From Reticulitermes lucifugus (taxonomy: Eukaryota; Arthropoda; Insecta; Blattodea; Rhinotermitidae), in assembly GCA_026260175.1 (NCBI GenBank), contig JAKCWW010000250.1:22234-86233 (forward strand): 64,000 bases of DNA, read 5' to 3'. Below the pieces are notes generated by a model. That model made no database searches. It was not told the origin of the DNA and saw nothing but the letters and a program-made list of their open reading frames with translations. The translations under genes were made by a program, and so were the position numbers. Positions 11,640 through 22,613 of this stretch are shown here, piece by piece. How positions within the stretch are numbered: the first letter of the stretch is position 1; every line of letters begins with the position of its first letter.

Positions 11640-13084
11640 CCTTACAAAAACACCCATACACATACAAAACAAAATACATACAGTAAATACAATAAATACA
11701 GAGAAACATAAGCACTTTTATGGCTCTGAGAGCTCCCATGAAGTGCCGCTTGTCCTTCTGGTAAAGGTAGGTGTGCTTCACAGAAACATACATCGCATTA
11801 AACCGAATAATATCAAGAAAAGAAAGAAAAAACAGACAACACCGGATGCTAGTGTAATAAAATGCACAGGGTTAACTAGTAAGGCGAAAGAATATGTTTT
11901 ATCAAAGTGAAAAATAGTGCAACTCTCTCGGTGCATATGTAGAAGTAGTTTACTGACGCAAGGTTTTCAGCCTTTGGAAACAGATCTCTGTACAGGACCT
12001 AACTTTTCGCCTAAGGATACAAACAGATCTAGTCTCCGACAAATTCGAAAATTGGACAAGTGACGCAGTCCAGCAACCCAGCAATACCGTTAACACATCT
12101 CTTTACGACTGTCACTAAAAGTGTTTTATGCTGCAGAAGGAAGGGTGTTACAATCTGACGTGTCGCAGTAACCGTAAGATATTGCGGGAGGGAGAAGTGC
12201 TTCTGGGATTGAATCACCTCGGATGATGATCTTAAAAGTATGTGACACGCAGGTACAGTAAGCGGCTGTGTGCTGCAGTCGCCTGTATTATTATTATTAT
12301 TATTGGTCATCATAATCAGATCATCATTATAACTATGATAACTTGATATCTCACACAAAGAAAGAACAGGGTCATAGCGTGTGTGACAACAAGGCACGGT
12401 GGAGAATATTTGCACACCAAACGGAGGAAGTCACCGGAGATGGAGAAAACTGCATAATGAGGAGCGTCATGGTTTACACTCTTCACAAAACTTTTGCAAG
12501 GTTACGGCATAAAGGAACACCTGATATGTGTGACCTAATTTTTGTTGACAGCCATACCAAAAATAATTATGTCAACTGCCATTGTTAGATTAGTGACATT
12601 TTATTCAAAGCGCCGTGACCTGTTGGCAGATAATCGTTTGTGAAGGCGAGGGCAACTACGTGAAAGTCAACGTTTTACAGGGGCGTTAGTGTGCAGCTAA
12701 TAGAATTAATCTAAAACTGGGCAAAGCGTTGACCGTCAAAGTGCTCTTATTACCAGAAGTCACGTTCCTTCGCAGAAACGTGACGCCGTACTGCATATTG
12801 TTACTAACCCGCATAGGCGTATGACATGTCCCACTACACAGACACAACATCCAGGGGTGAATAAAGTGTAGCTGGATTTATTTCTTGCTGAATACCGGCT
12901 AGTAGATCCACTCAAGTCTGAGCCCTGTCGAAGAATAGAAAGTAGGATGAAAATGACGAAAAAGAGGAAAAAGTTGGGAAAGGAAGAATATAATGAAAAG
13001 AAAATAAAGGGAAAATGACGATGGAGGAAAAGAGGAAGAGGTAAGGCTAATGTTGTCCCAGTACACACTACAAGGATATACGGA
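11640..13084. other. unassigned interval
   Basis: No gene recognised. Holds a short ATT repeat near 12290 and a purine-rich stretch at 12940-13045 leading into a SINE. Confidence 0.4.
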
Positions 13085-13312
13085 GATGGGGGTGAGTGGT
13101 CAGCTTCACGCCCTGGCCGCCATAACCTCGGGAAAGCGCTCCCGGCAACCATTGCGTATGAGGCTGTGTGGGCTCCAGAACCGGTCTGGACGCTTTGGAA
13201 AAGAGGTAGAACCCTTGCCAGTGTTGGGAATCGAAACAGGATTCCTCGGATTTCCAGTTCGTAGCCTAGTCACTACACTGACTGAGCTATCTCGGCACAC
13301 ACAGCAGAAGAA
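13085..13312 (-). mobile_element. SINE family A, head plus body
   Basis: On the minus strand it opens with a pol III A-box-like TAGCTCAGTCAGTG and a B-box-like TTTCGATTCCC. The family body follows (CCAGACCGGTTCTGGAGCC, then TTATGGCGGCCAGGGCGTG, then CACCCCCATCT). This copy shows that the tRNA-like head and the dispersed body form one unit. The A-rich DNA beyond may be its tail region. Confidence 0.82.
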
Positions 13313-15040
13313 GTGAGAACAGAATAACTGAAAGAGAAAAGGAGCATTATATTTAACAAAAATTAAGGGCGAAAACAATAATGACAGACAGAAGAAAAGT
13401 GGAGGAAGAAACACAAGTGAGGAAGAAACAAAATAAAGATCATGAAGGACAAGTAATGAAAAAGAAAGAGAAGAACAATATAAAGGAAAATAAGAAGACT
13501 AACAAAGACAGGCCTGATGCCCTTCATGCCATCATCATATCTGCATGTCTACTGTTTAAAATATTCAACATCGTTATGAAAGGTTGGATCTTTCGATTTG
13601 TGTTATACTTCTTACGCTGTCCAGAATTGAGATTATTGTGTAACGTAAGATGGTAGGACAATTTTAACATTATAATTTGGAACGGCCTGTTAATGCAGTA
13701 TTCTAGGAAAGACGACGGGATTTGCCTGGAAGGACTGAAGAAAAACAGGAAAACCTCGGTCAGGATAGCAGGTAACCCCAACAAGATTCGAAAGCGCAAT
13801 CTTCCGGAAAAAACGTTGCGCTGCATCAAACTGATCTGTATTTGGCACTCAACTTAAAGCACAGAAAGGTATCACAATAGAAGTCACAAATTCTCAAATG
13901 TTTGCTGAACACTACGCGACTCTGGTTATTGGTTAGGAGTATTTAAAACGATCTGCCATCACCAAAGGAACCAGAAGGAAGATAACCGCTCAAAATACAA
14001 AATCAATGACGCCAGTTGCATTATTAAAAAGAAGGGTGTAGAGAATCAAGTCATAAAATCACACAAGATAAATGACCCAAGAGAAAGAATATATGAAAAT
14101 ATAATTAGAAAGGAAATCGAAATAAAATTAAGATTACCTCTTGAAAGTGGTGGCAATACGACCCCCCCAAAGGGTTGTAAACTACCACCAGAATATATGG
14201 TGTCATATAGCATATGATGGTGATTGTCAAAGAAATGGCTGTCAGTTGCAATAATGGTGGTAGTGCACGAAGGTTTAACCGCGAGGCTTTTGCAACGAAT
14301 CAGGTACTGGTCACGGAATTAGACACGACACGTTTTAAACAGGTGGTGCAGACGACCACGCTCTTTACGACACTTGACTCTTTCACTGCGGTGAATATTG
14401 AACAGACGCTGCATCTATACGTCTTCGACAGAATATTGAAATATAAATCTCAGAACAATTTTGAGTTACATGTGATTCCCTCAAAGCTTATTTGAAAGTG
14501 GAAGGCTGATAGTAAAGTGGAAGGAGATTAAAAAGAAAAGCAATACTGACACTAGATTTATCGCAATACAGCTAGCATGACTGGAACAATGCAAGTTCCA
14601 GCATTTTATCTCTGTCACAGCCATTATCCATGCGTGTTTCCCATTTCATTTCATACAGCTTGATTAAGTCCATACAAGAAGGAAAACGTTTCTTGATATA
14701 TTGGTAATTTCTCTTCAAGTAAGCGTCTCGGAACCAATTACGACGTAACATCGGGGGATGCCTTTAGTCAAGAAATTACCCTCGTCCTTTATGGGTCCGG
14801 AAATTTCATTTGTTGCCTTCACAAGAGGGCCAAAAACTATTTAAATATACTTTAAAATGAAAGGGCATGACGTAAAGAATGCCTTATTATTATTATTATT
14901 ATTATTCTTGTTGTTATCGATAGCCATCATCAACAGTAACACTGCAATTGAATTTTTTTTGTGAAGGGCCCCGCAGCAGATGCTACGGACGCACCGCAGC
15001 CTTGAGGCCTATTGTGCAATCCTGTGACGAAGAGGATTAA
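13313..15040. other. unassigned interval
   Basis: Purine-rich DNA at 13370-13510, then AT-rich DNA with a TTA tract at 14884-14907. No named repeat and no convincing coding frame. Confidence 0.4.
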
Positions 15041-15044
15041 TTTT

Positions 15045-15237
15045 TCCCTTTTCCCAAGTAATGGAGCACCGGTGGAATGAAACTGACAGGGGAAAACCGA
15101 AGTACTCGGGTAAAAACCTGTCCCAGTGCCACTTTGTCCACCACAAATCCCACATGGACTGACCCGGGATCGAACCCGGGCCTCCGCGTTGGGAGGCCGG
15201 CGACTATCCGCCTGAGCCATGACACGGCCCAATTCGG
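15045..15237 (-). mobile_element. SINE family B, best-preserved copy
   Basis: Minus strand: ATGGCTCAGGCGGATAGTC (A box), GGTTCGATCCC (B box) in a perfect CCCGG/CCGGG T-arm, then the body landmarks CATGTGGGATTTGTGGTGG, GGCACTGGGACAGG and CGAGTACTTCGG. The flanks cannot form a tRNA acceptor stem, so it is a tRNA-derived SINE rather than a tRNA gene. Other copies lie at 17.0, 24.9 and 56.7 kb. Confidence 0.85.
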
Positions 15238-15302
15238 GAAATTTATTATCTAGCTGAGGAATTACTCGCTTCTGAAAAAGGACTGTCTTCCATGGAGTTA
15301 GT

Positions 15303-15440
15303 TACGCGGTGGTAAAGCGGCCGGTCGTGAAGCAACTCAACTCCTACTAAAGCGCGAGGATGAGAATGCGTGGAGCTACACGTCTACTTCTGCATGTCTT
15401 CGTAGCGCAGTGCTTAATTAAATACAGGGCTAGTATTACC
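15303..15440 (+). mobile_element. SINE family A, 3' half
   Basis: Starts inside the body (GGTAAAGCGGCCGG) and ends with AGTGCTTAATTAAATACAGG. That end block is also the 3' end of the copy at 19.1-19.3 kb, so it probably marks the element's 3' terminus. Confidence 0.75.
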
Positions 15441-16079
15441 TTCTGCCTTTTTAAGACTATATGCATACACACTCGTAAGCAGTTTCGTGACCTGTGTGCA
15501 TTTTATTCTGTCCCTGGACACCGAAAACAACGTATAGACTCGAAGACAGTTGTAGGGAAACAAAGGAAGCACTACAGGATAAGCGTTTTATCAAACAAAG
15601 GCCGTAGAATGACCGAGAGTGGCTTATGGCTGTGTGTTTGTGACTTGAGCTAAGCAAATGTCACAGGATGCGAATAACTACTGTGTAAGCTACACTCTTA
15701 CTGAGTTTGCAAGTGGAAGTAAACAGTGACTACAAACGTAGGCCTATATTTGTGAGAGCTGCTGTAAACAGAGCTGTAACTTCATAGAGCCTTATCGACC
15801 GCTAAGTTAAGTGTACCCAAATACGAGTGTTGCAGTAATTATTATGCGAAATATGAGCTTGTGACAAAAGGGAAGTAACCGTGCATATTCGGCTCCTAGA
15901 ATTACCCTGCAGAGACAGGGCAAACGTTTCTGCAGTTGCGATGCGATATTCCGATCAGAATTAAGAGCAGTTGCCACCTGAACACTTTTAAGATAAAACT
16001 GTCACATTCATTTTCAGAAGTTTAGGAAAAGTGACCACTTCTGAAATTTTACATTTCACTCGCTGGTTTGTATTTAATG

Positions 16080-16262
16080 AAATCTTCTTCTGAGATCTGC
16101 GCTCTTCTGGGATATACAGACTCTTGACCCGTGAAGATGAGACCGATACGTTGTCCCGAAACGTCGGTAAACAATTACCACACGACGCCGCGTAATATCC
16201 CAGAAGAACGCAGATCTCACCAACATCGCGCCGGAAGCCTGAAATCAAGGTTAAACCTTCTT
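16080..16262. mobile_element. palindromic element P, copy 2
   Basis: Inverted arms of 24 bp at 16092-16115 and 16195-16218 differ at one position. The core is nearly identical to copy 1 at 4.3 kb, including CGATACGTTGTCCCGAAACG and the GGTAA/TTACC hairpin. The common flank (GATTTCAGGCTTCCGGCGCG in reverse complement) is on the right here. Confidence 0.75.
16131..16165 (+). ncRNA. hammerhead-like core with C3 changed to G
   Basis: GTGAAGA (16131-16137), an extra T, stem II GAGAC with GTCCC (one mismatch), GAAAC (16158-16162) and GTC (16163-16165). It carries the same C3-to-G change as copy 1, so this subfamily probably spread in that form. Predicted inactive. Confidence 0.58.
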
Positions 16263-16394
16263 CTGTTGGCTCATTTGCATGGTGACATAGACCGATAGTT
16301 CTATTATTGAAAAGCCGCAAATAGCTAGTTGTAGAATAAAGTGATCGTTGTATACGGTATGAACACATATTGGGGAATGGACGTTTACTTGCTC

Positions 16395-16590
16395 TCGTCT
16401 TGAAATTCGGCTTTAGATGGAGTCAGCTTCCCACCCCGGCCGCTTTGTCCATAGAAAAGGAGACTGGTTCAGACCCACAGGACGTTCTGAAGAAGAAAAA
16501 AAAGGCTTGTCCCTTTGGGGAATTGAATCACGATCCTGGGTTGTCCATTTTGTAGCTTAGTCGCTACAGCTATCCGCAACTCTAACTGTG
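16395..16590 (-). mobile_element. SINE family A, worn copy
   Basis: Minus strand: GGATAGCTGTAGCGACTAAG (A-box region), then GTGATTCAATTCCCC (B-box region), then a body remnant that includes AAAGCGGCCGGGGTGGG. Strongly mutated, with an internal A-rich run. Confidence 0.65.
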
Positions 16591-16779
16591 GGCACATTTC
16601 TTCCTCTAATCTCAAACACCAATTAAATCCATATTAATAATGCTAGTGATATCAAGCGAGATATTTCCGGAAGAAGAGAATGGCGAAATGCAAGCAGGGA
16701 ACACGCGCTTCAAGAACAGCTGTGTTATGCCACTTGGATGGACAGGCTGATAATGCAGTCCCATTTTCTTCTCAAAACA

Positions 16780-16945
16780 TTCGTTCATGGGTGCTATTTG
16801 AGGTTCTTAGAGCGGTGACTATGAAGATTTTCGTCTTCTGGAATGTAATGCCTTGTAGTCCAGCGGAACTCTGTCGAAATTCCAGACGAAGCTGCTGCTT
16901 CCATCTTCAGGGTAAACAAATTCATGAATTCGTAAACTGAAAGTG
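16780..16945 (+). repeat. repeat with FWDVTPC-like frame, antisense to a hammerhead remnant
   Basis: The plus frame gives VLRAVTMKIFVFWNVMPCS, then SCCFHLQGK, which resembles a peptide I recall from many automatic insect gene predictions (FWDVTPCS, then GGTCCLHLQG). On the minus strand the same bases hold CTGAAGA (16904-16910) followed by a GAAGC/GCTTC hairpin. The expected GAAAC is mutated. I interpret it as a worn group II hammerhead copy, not a protein gene. Confidence 0.6.
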
Positions 16946-16984
16946 TCTGAGAACAGAAATCATATTGAGAACTGACGTCGTTCG

Positions 16985-17200
16985 TGCAATAACTCAGGCA
17001 GTTGTTGTCAGCTTCTCACCGCGGAGGACTGATTTCGATGTCAGGGGACTTCATGTGGGATTTGTGGTGGGCAAAATATCACCGAAACAGGGGTTTATCC
17101 GCGTACTTATCTAGTCCTCCGTCACATATTCATTCAGCCACTATCGACACTACATAAATTTAGCAATTGACAGCGCCGTTAAGTGAAGCATTTTTTCTCG
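16985..17200 (+). mobile_element. SINE family B
   Basis: AACTCAGGCAGTTGTTG (A-box region), GATTTCGATGTC (B-box region), then TTCATGTGGGATTTGTGGTGG and the 3' block GACAGCGCCGTTAAGTGAA. It aligns with the 15.1 kb copy. Confidence 0.78.
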
Positions 17201-17494
17201 ACCTGACTTAAAGAACGGTTGTTCGCATACGGGTGAAACCTGAACAATCCGTAGGCAGTGGATGGATACAACAGGTCATCGGAAACAGAGAGAGCAAATA
17301 AACTAGCTTAGAGCAAGTTGAAATTAAACGGGAATTTCCTGCCTTTTTAACATGTCCAAGCAATACTTACTTCTCTGTGTTACACTCTTATTACATTATA
17401 GTCACATTGCGGCATTATGAATTCACAGTTTGACTGAAACTTTCTGAAAATAGCGTACATTTGTACTGCAGTAGGTAGAATAATAATATGCAGT

Positions 17495-17580
17495 AATTCG
17501 TGCTGCTACCTAGTGGTAAAGAATGAAGTATTTTCGGCAAAGACACACATTCAATACCGACTCGGCATGTCTTGCAGTAC
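17495..17580 (+). mobile_element. tRNA-like SINE head
   Basis: CTACCTAGTGGTAAAGAATG and CATTCAATACCGACTCGG have the spacing and shape of degenerate pol III A and B boxes. No clear body follows. Low-confidence SINE remnant. Confidence 0.4.
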
Positions 17581-17898
17581 CATTTATTGCTTTCATCTAC
17601 TGCTCCTATTCATCACTACATACCTTAAATCAAGACGTTAATGTTATTAGGTAAACATGGCTGTTTGTTTAGAGAATCATAAGAAACGCATAGGATAAAT
17701 ACACTTTGTTGAAAAAATTGTTTCTTAATGTTAAAGGCTGTGGTAATATATACCAACCATTATGTTTTAACGGTTAGTACAGCTGTTCTAACAGTGTCCT
17801 TTATAACTTACAGCTTTAATGAGCTGGGCCATCCTAAGATGTAATAAAAACCAAGAAGCCGTATGTTTTACGGAGTCTAGCTATTGTAAGTTATAACA

Positions 17899-17933
17899 AT
17901 GGCGGAAGACATAGATGGCAGTTACATCTCAAG
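17899..17933 (+). CDS. candidate first coding exon, unidentified
   Basis: ACAATGG start context, reading MAEDIDGSYIS and ending in AAG|GTAAGTA, a strong consensus 5' splice site. The neighbourhood (17.6-18.75 kb) carries no repeat I recognise. Eleven residues are too few to name a product, and I could not find a second exon. It could be chance. Confidence 0.3.
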
Positions 17934-18169
17934 GTAAGTAACCCACTTTCAATTATCTTGCACGAATGACAGACTGATATATAAATTACAGGAACGGATC
18001 AGTAGATTCAGAACGGAAGTAGAAATACAAGGCAAAGAGGTCGAATTTTGGTTTCTTTTGTTGGTAATCCTTCTTTTCTCATCCAATAGGAGTCATTCAT
18101 TCCAGTAATTTCGCGACAGGAGCCAGTTGGCATTGCGTCACGACAGACATCTAGCGGGAAGATTACTAA

Positions 18170-18226
18170 CCGTATGTTGAAACGTAATACGACATTTTTG
18201 CTGGTTCGTGACTTTTCTCCTGCCAT
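18170..18226 (-). CDS. candidate start exon on minus strand, unidentified
   Basis: An AAAATGG start opens MAGEKSRTSKNVVLRFNI, and GTTAGTA follows as a moderate 5' splice site. The frame stays open to 18008 if unspliced (72 codons). It would oppose the candidate exon at 17899, so at most one is likely real. Product unknown. Confidence 0.2.
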
Positions 18227-18634
18227 TTTATTGTCATCCCTTCTATTTTTCTGACGTCCTTATGCCCTCTTCATGTCGTATATTTCGGCTAGCTACGTTA
18301 ATCCTGTCAGCTGACACATCGCTGGTCCACTCAGATCTTCCAGTCACGTTCTAACTGCACCGTGTGTAAGACTGTGTTACTGCAGACATACGTTAATCAT
18401 GCGATCAGGTAATTTTATTGTAGACAGATGTCACAGAAGAGAGGGAAATTTTCATTCTGACTTCCTCCATGATCAAAGCAAATTTAATCACGTATTATCA
18501 TAGTGCCAGCCTGTCTATCAGCCTGTAATGACAATTCAGTTGCGGGATTTATATAAAACGTGTTATGAAAATCACGGTATCTGATATCACGTCACATTTC
18601 TTACATTAATTTTCCAACAGTCAATAAAATCAAC

Positions 18635-18742
18635 ATGGCGGACGTGGTAGTTTTTAAGGTCGGAGCGACTCTAGATTTTTTTTGTACAATGTGCAATATC
18701 ATCATGGCTACCACACGAGATGTACTTTATCTTTCTTTGTGA
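18635..18742 (+). CDS. 35-codon small ORF, unidentified
   Basis: CAACATGGCGG start context, reading MADVVVFKVG onward to TGA at 18740-18742. A pyrimidine-rich CCAACAG precedes it, which could act as a 3' splice site. No family recognised. The two ATGGCGG starts in this kilobase also resemble YY1-type sites common in promoters. Confidence 0.2.
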   Translation: MADVVVFKVGATLDFFCTMCNIIMATTRDVLYLSL

Positions 18743-19084
18743 TGTCGGTAATTACTGAAGCATCGGATCAAACTATGTGAAATTTTTTACGGAGATTGGG
18801 CATAAACGTCATTATTCACACGTCAGCAATTGCAAACATAAGGACAGTGCGAATACATTGATGATATGTATCACAGGTATGTTACTAAGCACAGTCCATT
18901 CAAACGTACAGCGTGCACGGAAATTCGTTACTGAACTCTACACTTATTCATTTATATTTCAAACATCAACCTGTTTGCTCTAGCATCATGTCTCTGCGAA
19001 ATTACTGCAATATGCAAGTGCTGTGTTCTGTAAACAAGGAATCGAATTCATGTGTTTATCTTCTTTTGTTTTATGTGAGCCCAG

Positions 19085-19345
19085 CTGTCTGAAGCTACGG
19101 GCTAGAAGACCGGGAAAACAGACAGAATTCCCTGCAGAGGCAGAGTACTTTTCTCTTCTCCAAAGCGTCGGGACCGGTTCTGGGTACCATTCAGCCTCCT
19201 ACTCCGTGGGTATCATCGATACTTTCTTTGAGACAAAGCGGCCGTGGCGCGAAGCTTCCCACCCACCGACGTTTTTTGCCGACGTTCTATTCCTCCAGTA
19301 CCCCATGTGTTTTTATGGTGTCGTGCTTAATTAAATACAGGGACA
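19085..19345 (+). mobile_element. SINE family A, with 3' end
   Basis: Worn head, then GGGACCGGTTCTGGGTACC, then ACAAAGCGGCCGTGGCG, then TTTATGGTGTCGTGCTTAA, ending ATTAAATACAGGGAC. It shares its 3' end with the 15.4 kb copy. Confidence 0.75.
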
Positions 19346-19610
19346 ATTTTAACATTGTCTTAGTTAAAAGACACCAAGAGTAACTGAAGAACATATAGGA
19401 TTGAGTTTTTTGTTAAAAGTCGTACGTTAGAAAGATTCTGGAAGGAAGAGGTAATTGCTTGATATAATATACTGCAAACAAATTAGTCTGAAGTGAATCA
19501 GGAAAATGTCGGAAAATTTCTTAGGAAGACAGGCATTCCAACCAAGAATCGACTCGGTTATCTGGTTGAGAATATTCAGGAAGTTATCGAAACAAAGATA
19601 TGATTCTTGT

Positions 19611-19664
19611 TTATAATAATTAACCAACAAATGCACATGTGCGTTTGTTGGTTAATTATTATAA
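19611..19664. repeat. 54-bp palindrome without spacer
   Basis: Arms 19611-19637 and 19638-19664 are perfectly inverted except at one position, centred on GCACATGTGC. It is AT-rich on the outside. As RNA or extruded DNA it would form a 27-bp hairpin. Confidence 0.92.
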
Positions 19665-19804
19665 TTTAGTCATTATTAAGGTACGTAATGAATAACATAA
19701 AATATTGATTATTATGCGTCAATTAACGCTCTTCATGAAATATCCTGATCGCCATGATGAGGAATGATCCTTACTCTTTTATAAATCTCAAAATTTAATC
19801 CAGT

Positions 19805-20200
19805 CTGATTAGTAGAGCAGCAGTTTATGCGACTAACCTGTTTGAATCCACAGTGGGAATAACTTAGTTCTTTTATCTGGCAATGTTGGTCTTCATCAGT
19901 TTCTGCAGGTAAAATCTGTCAGTTTATTAAAACCTGTCGCTGTTACGCTAGTGAGTCATTACACTAACGCTGATTGAGCGTCGCCGACAATTATTAACAT
20001 TTACGCTTAAAACCTTGACCCCCTGTCCTGCTATCCTGGATGAGGTTTTCCGTGGTTCTACCCAGTCCCTCCAGGCTAATATCAAGAATCAGGCCACGAC
20101 TTTCTTCTGCACACTTTACAGTTCATTACTCACTAAGCATTCTACAATTCGATGTTATATAGCCTGAAAGCGTCGTTACATTAACCATAAAATAAGCAAA
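19805..20200 (+). mobile_element. SINE family C, worn
   Basis: A tRNA-like head (CAGTTTATGCGACTAACC, then TTTGAATCCACAGTGG) is followed by GATGAGGTTTTCCGTGG and CCCAGTCCCTCCAGGCTAAT, and ends at GAAAGCGTCGTTACATTAA. The 3' block AGCGTCGTTAMATAAAC is shared with the copies at 26.0 and 40.4 kb and resembles the end of family B. Confidence 0.6.
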
Positions 20201-20801
20201 TGCGTGTAGATCTAAGGAAAGTTAATAGACGAAAGTTGGTGAGCCTGTGTTTAACTACTGGCACCCACAGAAGTGGCGCAATGCAGTGGCCTGTCCGTAT
20301 CCATATAACAAGAACTGTTGAACTACAACCGAAGTAATTCTCACTTGAACTGAATCGTGTGTTTATATGATCCATACTAATTCCTACATATCTGGTACTG
20401 TTCTTGTAAGTTACTAGTAAAACTTACTAGACTGAGAATACAATAGTGTTTTCAAGCGAAGATTTATTTAAATTGGCTGTATTTTACACTAAGATATTCT
20501 GTTCAACACACTGTGTCGACACTCTGTTCAGTAGAGTTGTGATTCACACACACACAGACACACACACACACATACATACAGTTTAAAGACAGTCTATTCT
20601 GGAGGCAGAGAGAAACCGACAATAAAATTACTGTGGCATGTGCTTTTATTTGTTACGTCTTTGAGTTGTTCATGCAGGTTTCTCTACGCCCTGAGAAAAA
20701 TTAGCATCTTTTATGTTCCTGACATCGCAGAAAAGGGCGAGACTTGGTCTTAAGATTACAATACTTTGGCATAATTTCTTATACTGTGTCGATACTAACG
20801 G

Positions 20802-21090
20802 ACTGTAAGGAATACGCATGCTAATACGCTGTATGCTACAGACATCCTACCCTGTTGTAGGGTAAAGGCAATCTAACACAATATGGGATGCAGGCATCTT
20901 AGAACACTGTAGGGTAAAGGAATCCAAGCCCAATGTAAAATACAGGCATCCTAGAACACTGTAAGGTAAATGAATCCTAGCCTACTGCAGGTTATACGTA
21001 ACTGAGCGCACTGTATGTTAAAGGCAACCTAGCACATTCTAAGGTAAAAGTATCTTAGAACAATGTAGGTTACAGCTACTGAATTCATTG
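20802..21090. repeat. degenerate 26-bp minisatellite
   Basis: About eleven diverged units of the form GTAAGGTAAAGGAATCCTAG plus about six more bases. Units differ at many positions, so the array is old. Confidence 0.8.
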
Positions 21091-21382
21091 GTATGGCTCT
21101 CACGTAAGTTAGCCGCAAATTATATGTGTTTTCAACAGTTTTTTGTCTATAGATCAGGCCTGCTCAACTCTGTATGTTGTGTGGACAACTTCGACAAAAT
21201 TTGGCCTGCAAACGAGTAACATGAAATTCCATGTACAGAACCAAGAATAAAAACGTATATGCATAATTATATGTGAAAACTACCTGTGAATTTTTCTATA
21301 CATAATTTGCAATAAAATATACAGATAATGTGAGGAAAAATTTACAAAATTGCAATTCACAACATGATGTCGCTGTTTTAGC

Positions 21383-22295
21383 ACATTTTAGGCGCATTCG
21401 CAAAAATTGCAAAAGAGACTATTATCTTCGTCTGCCCGCATGGAACAATTCGGCTCACACTGGACGGATTTTCATAAAATATGATATCTCAGAATTTTTC
21501 GAAAATCTCGAGATAATTCAAGTGTGATTGAAATCTGACATAAATGACGTATATTTTACATGAAGACCTACGACACTTAAGACAATATCTCGCTGAATTA
21601 TTCTTAGAATGCGAAACGTTTCAGAGTTATAGAGAAAATCAAAACACATATTTTATGTTAAAGACTTTTTTCCGAAAATCGTGCCGTTTATGGTGTAATG
21701 TGGAAAAATATGGCAGAACCAGACAGGCCAAAATGGCAATATAATGCGGCGTAGAAAAGATGCGATTTTCATGCGGTATAACTAAGGCAAGAATACAGAA
21801 GCACACTCATAACATTTAATACTTATTGTGTCATAATTGATTAATTCTGATCTCGTGAAATATTTTACGGCAAAGCTTACAAAAACTGAGAAACTACGTA
21901 ACGACTTATCTCTCATTACGATTTGTTTAGCCAAACTGTGCGTGTAAAGAAGGCCGTGAGCAAACGAACCTTCTTTTGTAATTGAAGGCTTCCGCCGTGG
22001 TCGTCATGTTGCTTAAAAGTTTTTGGGTTGTAGCCCCTTCTTTTGTTTCAATGCAGTATCGGCCATTTTACGTGAAGACCTACATACGTTTTATTTTTGC
22101 CTGCGACATAAATTTGCCATAAATGCATTGTTGCGCAACACTCAATATGTTTATATAGTAGACAGTAACGTGTTACTCAACAACACACACAGAATACATT
22201 GTTTTGTTTCCACTGCAAAATATTAGGAGAAGGCGCCACAATGGGTTACGTTATACGCAGTGCCTGTCTTGCTACAAAATGCATTAGTAATATAA
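21383..22295 (+). repeat. dispersed repeat family D, copy 1 (interrupted)
   Basis: Begins TTTAGGCGCATTCGCAAAAA and shares ordered blocks with 57.3 and 63.0 kb: CGGATTTTCATAAAAT, TTTACATGAAGACCTA, GAATTATTCTTAGAATG, AGAGAAAATCAAAACACA, GAAAATCGTGCCG, and finally GTTTCCACTGCAAAAT with GTTACGTTATACG near 22255. About 400 bp of other sequence separates the last block. Antisense it yields worn versions of a frame containing FHENPSSGSRVVPCG, a string I recall from many insect sequences. Type of element unknown. Confidence 0.65.
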
Positions 22296-22613
22296 CGTAT
22301 ATCTCCATAAACAAAGGGCTCATAAATTTTCAAAATTATTTCGACGTTCTATTTCGACTTTGCCAGGGAAGGAGTTACAAGATGATTTTCCTGTTTCAAA
22401 TGTCTCCGCGGGCTACATAACACTTTGTCGCAGGCAACATGTTGCCCGCGAGCTACGTGTTGTTTGGGTCTGCTATGGATGGTTCTATTATGGGAGATAA
22501 TTTTAAGATTTCTCCAAAAACAGTTCCACAAAGCATTGCAGTAATCTTTCCCGCAGTACGGCAGCTTTCGCAGGAGATTTATAGCATACGAATATTCCAC
22601 CCACCGGATATTC

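Noticed and set aside
11214-11793. Minus-strand open frames of 134-184 codons
   Set aside because: They run across the 361-N gap; the unknown residues make up most of the length.
12760-13152. 130-codon minus-strand frame
   Set aside because: Overlaps SINE A and purine-rich DNA; no domain and no family resemblance outside the repeat.
15163-15235. tRNA gene on minus strand
   Set aside because: A and B boxes and T-arm are good but no acceptor stem closes; a SINE body follows and other copies exist.
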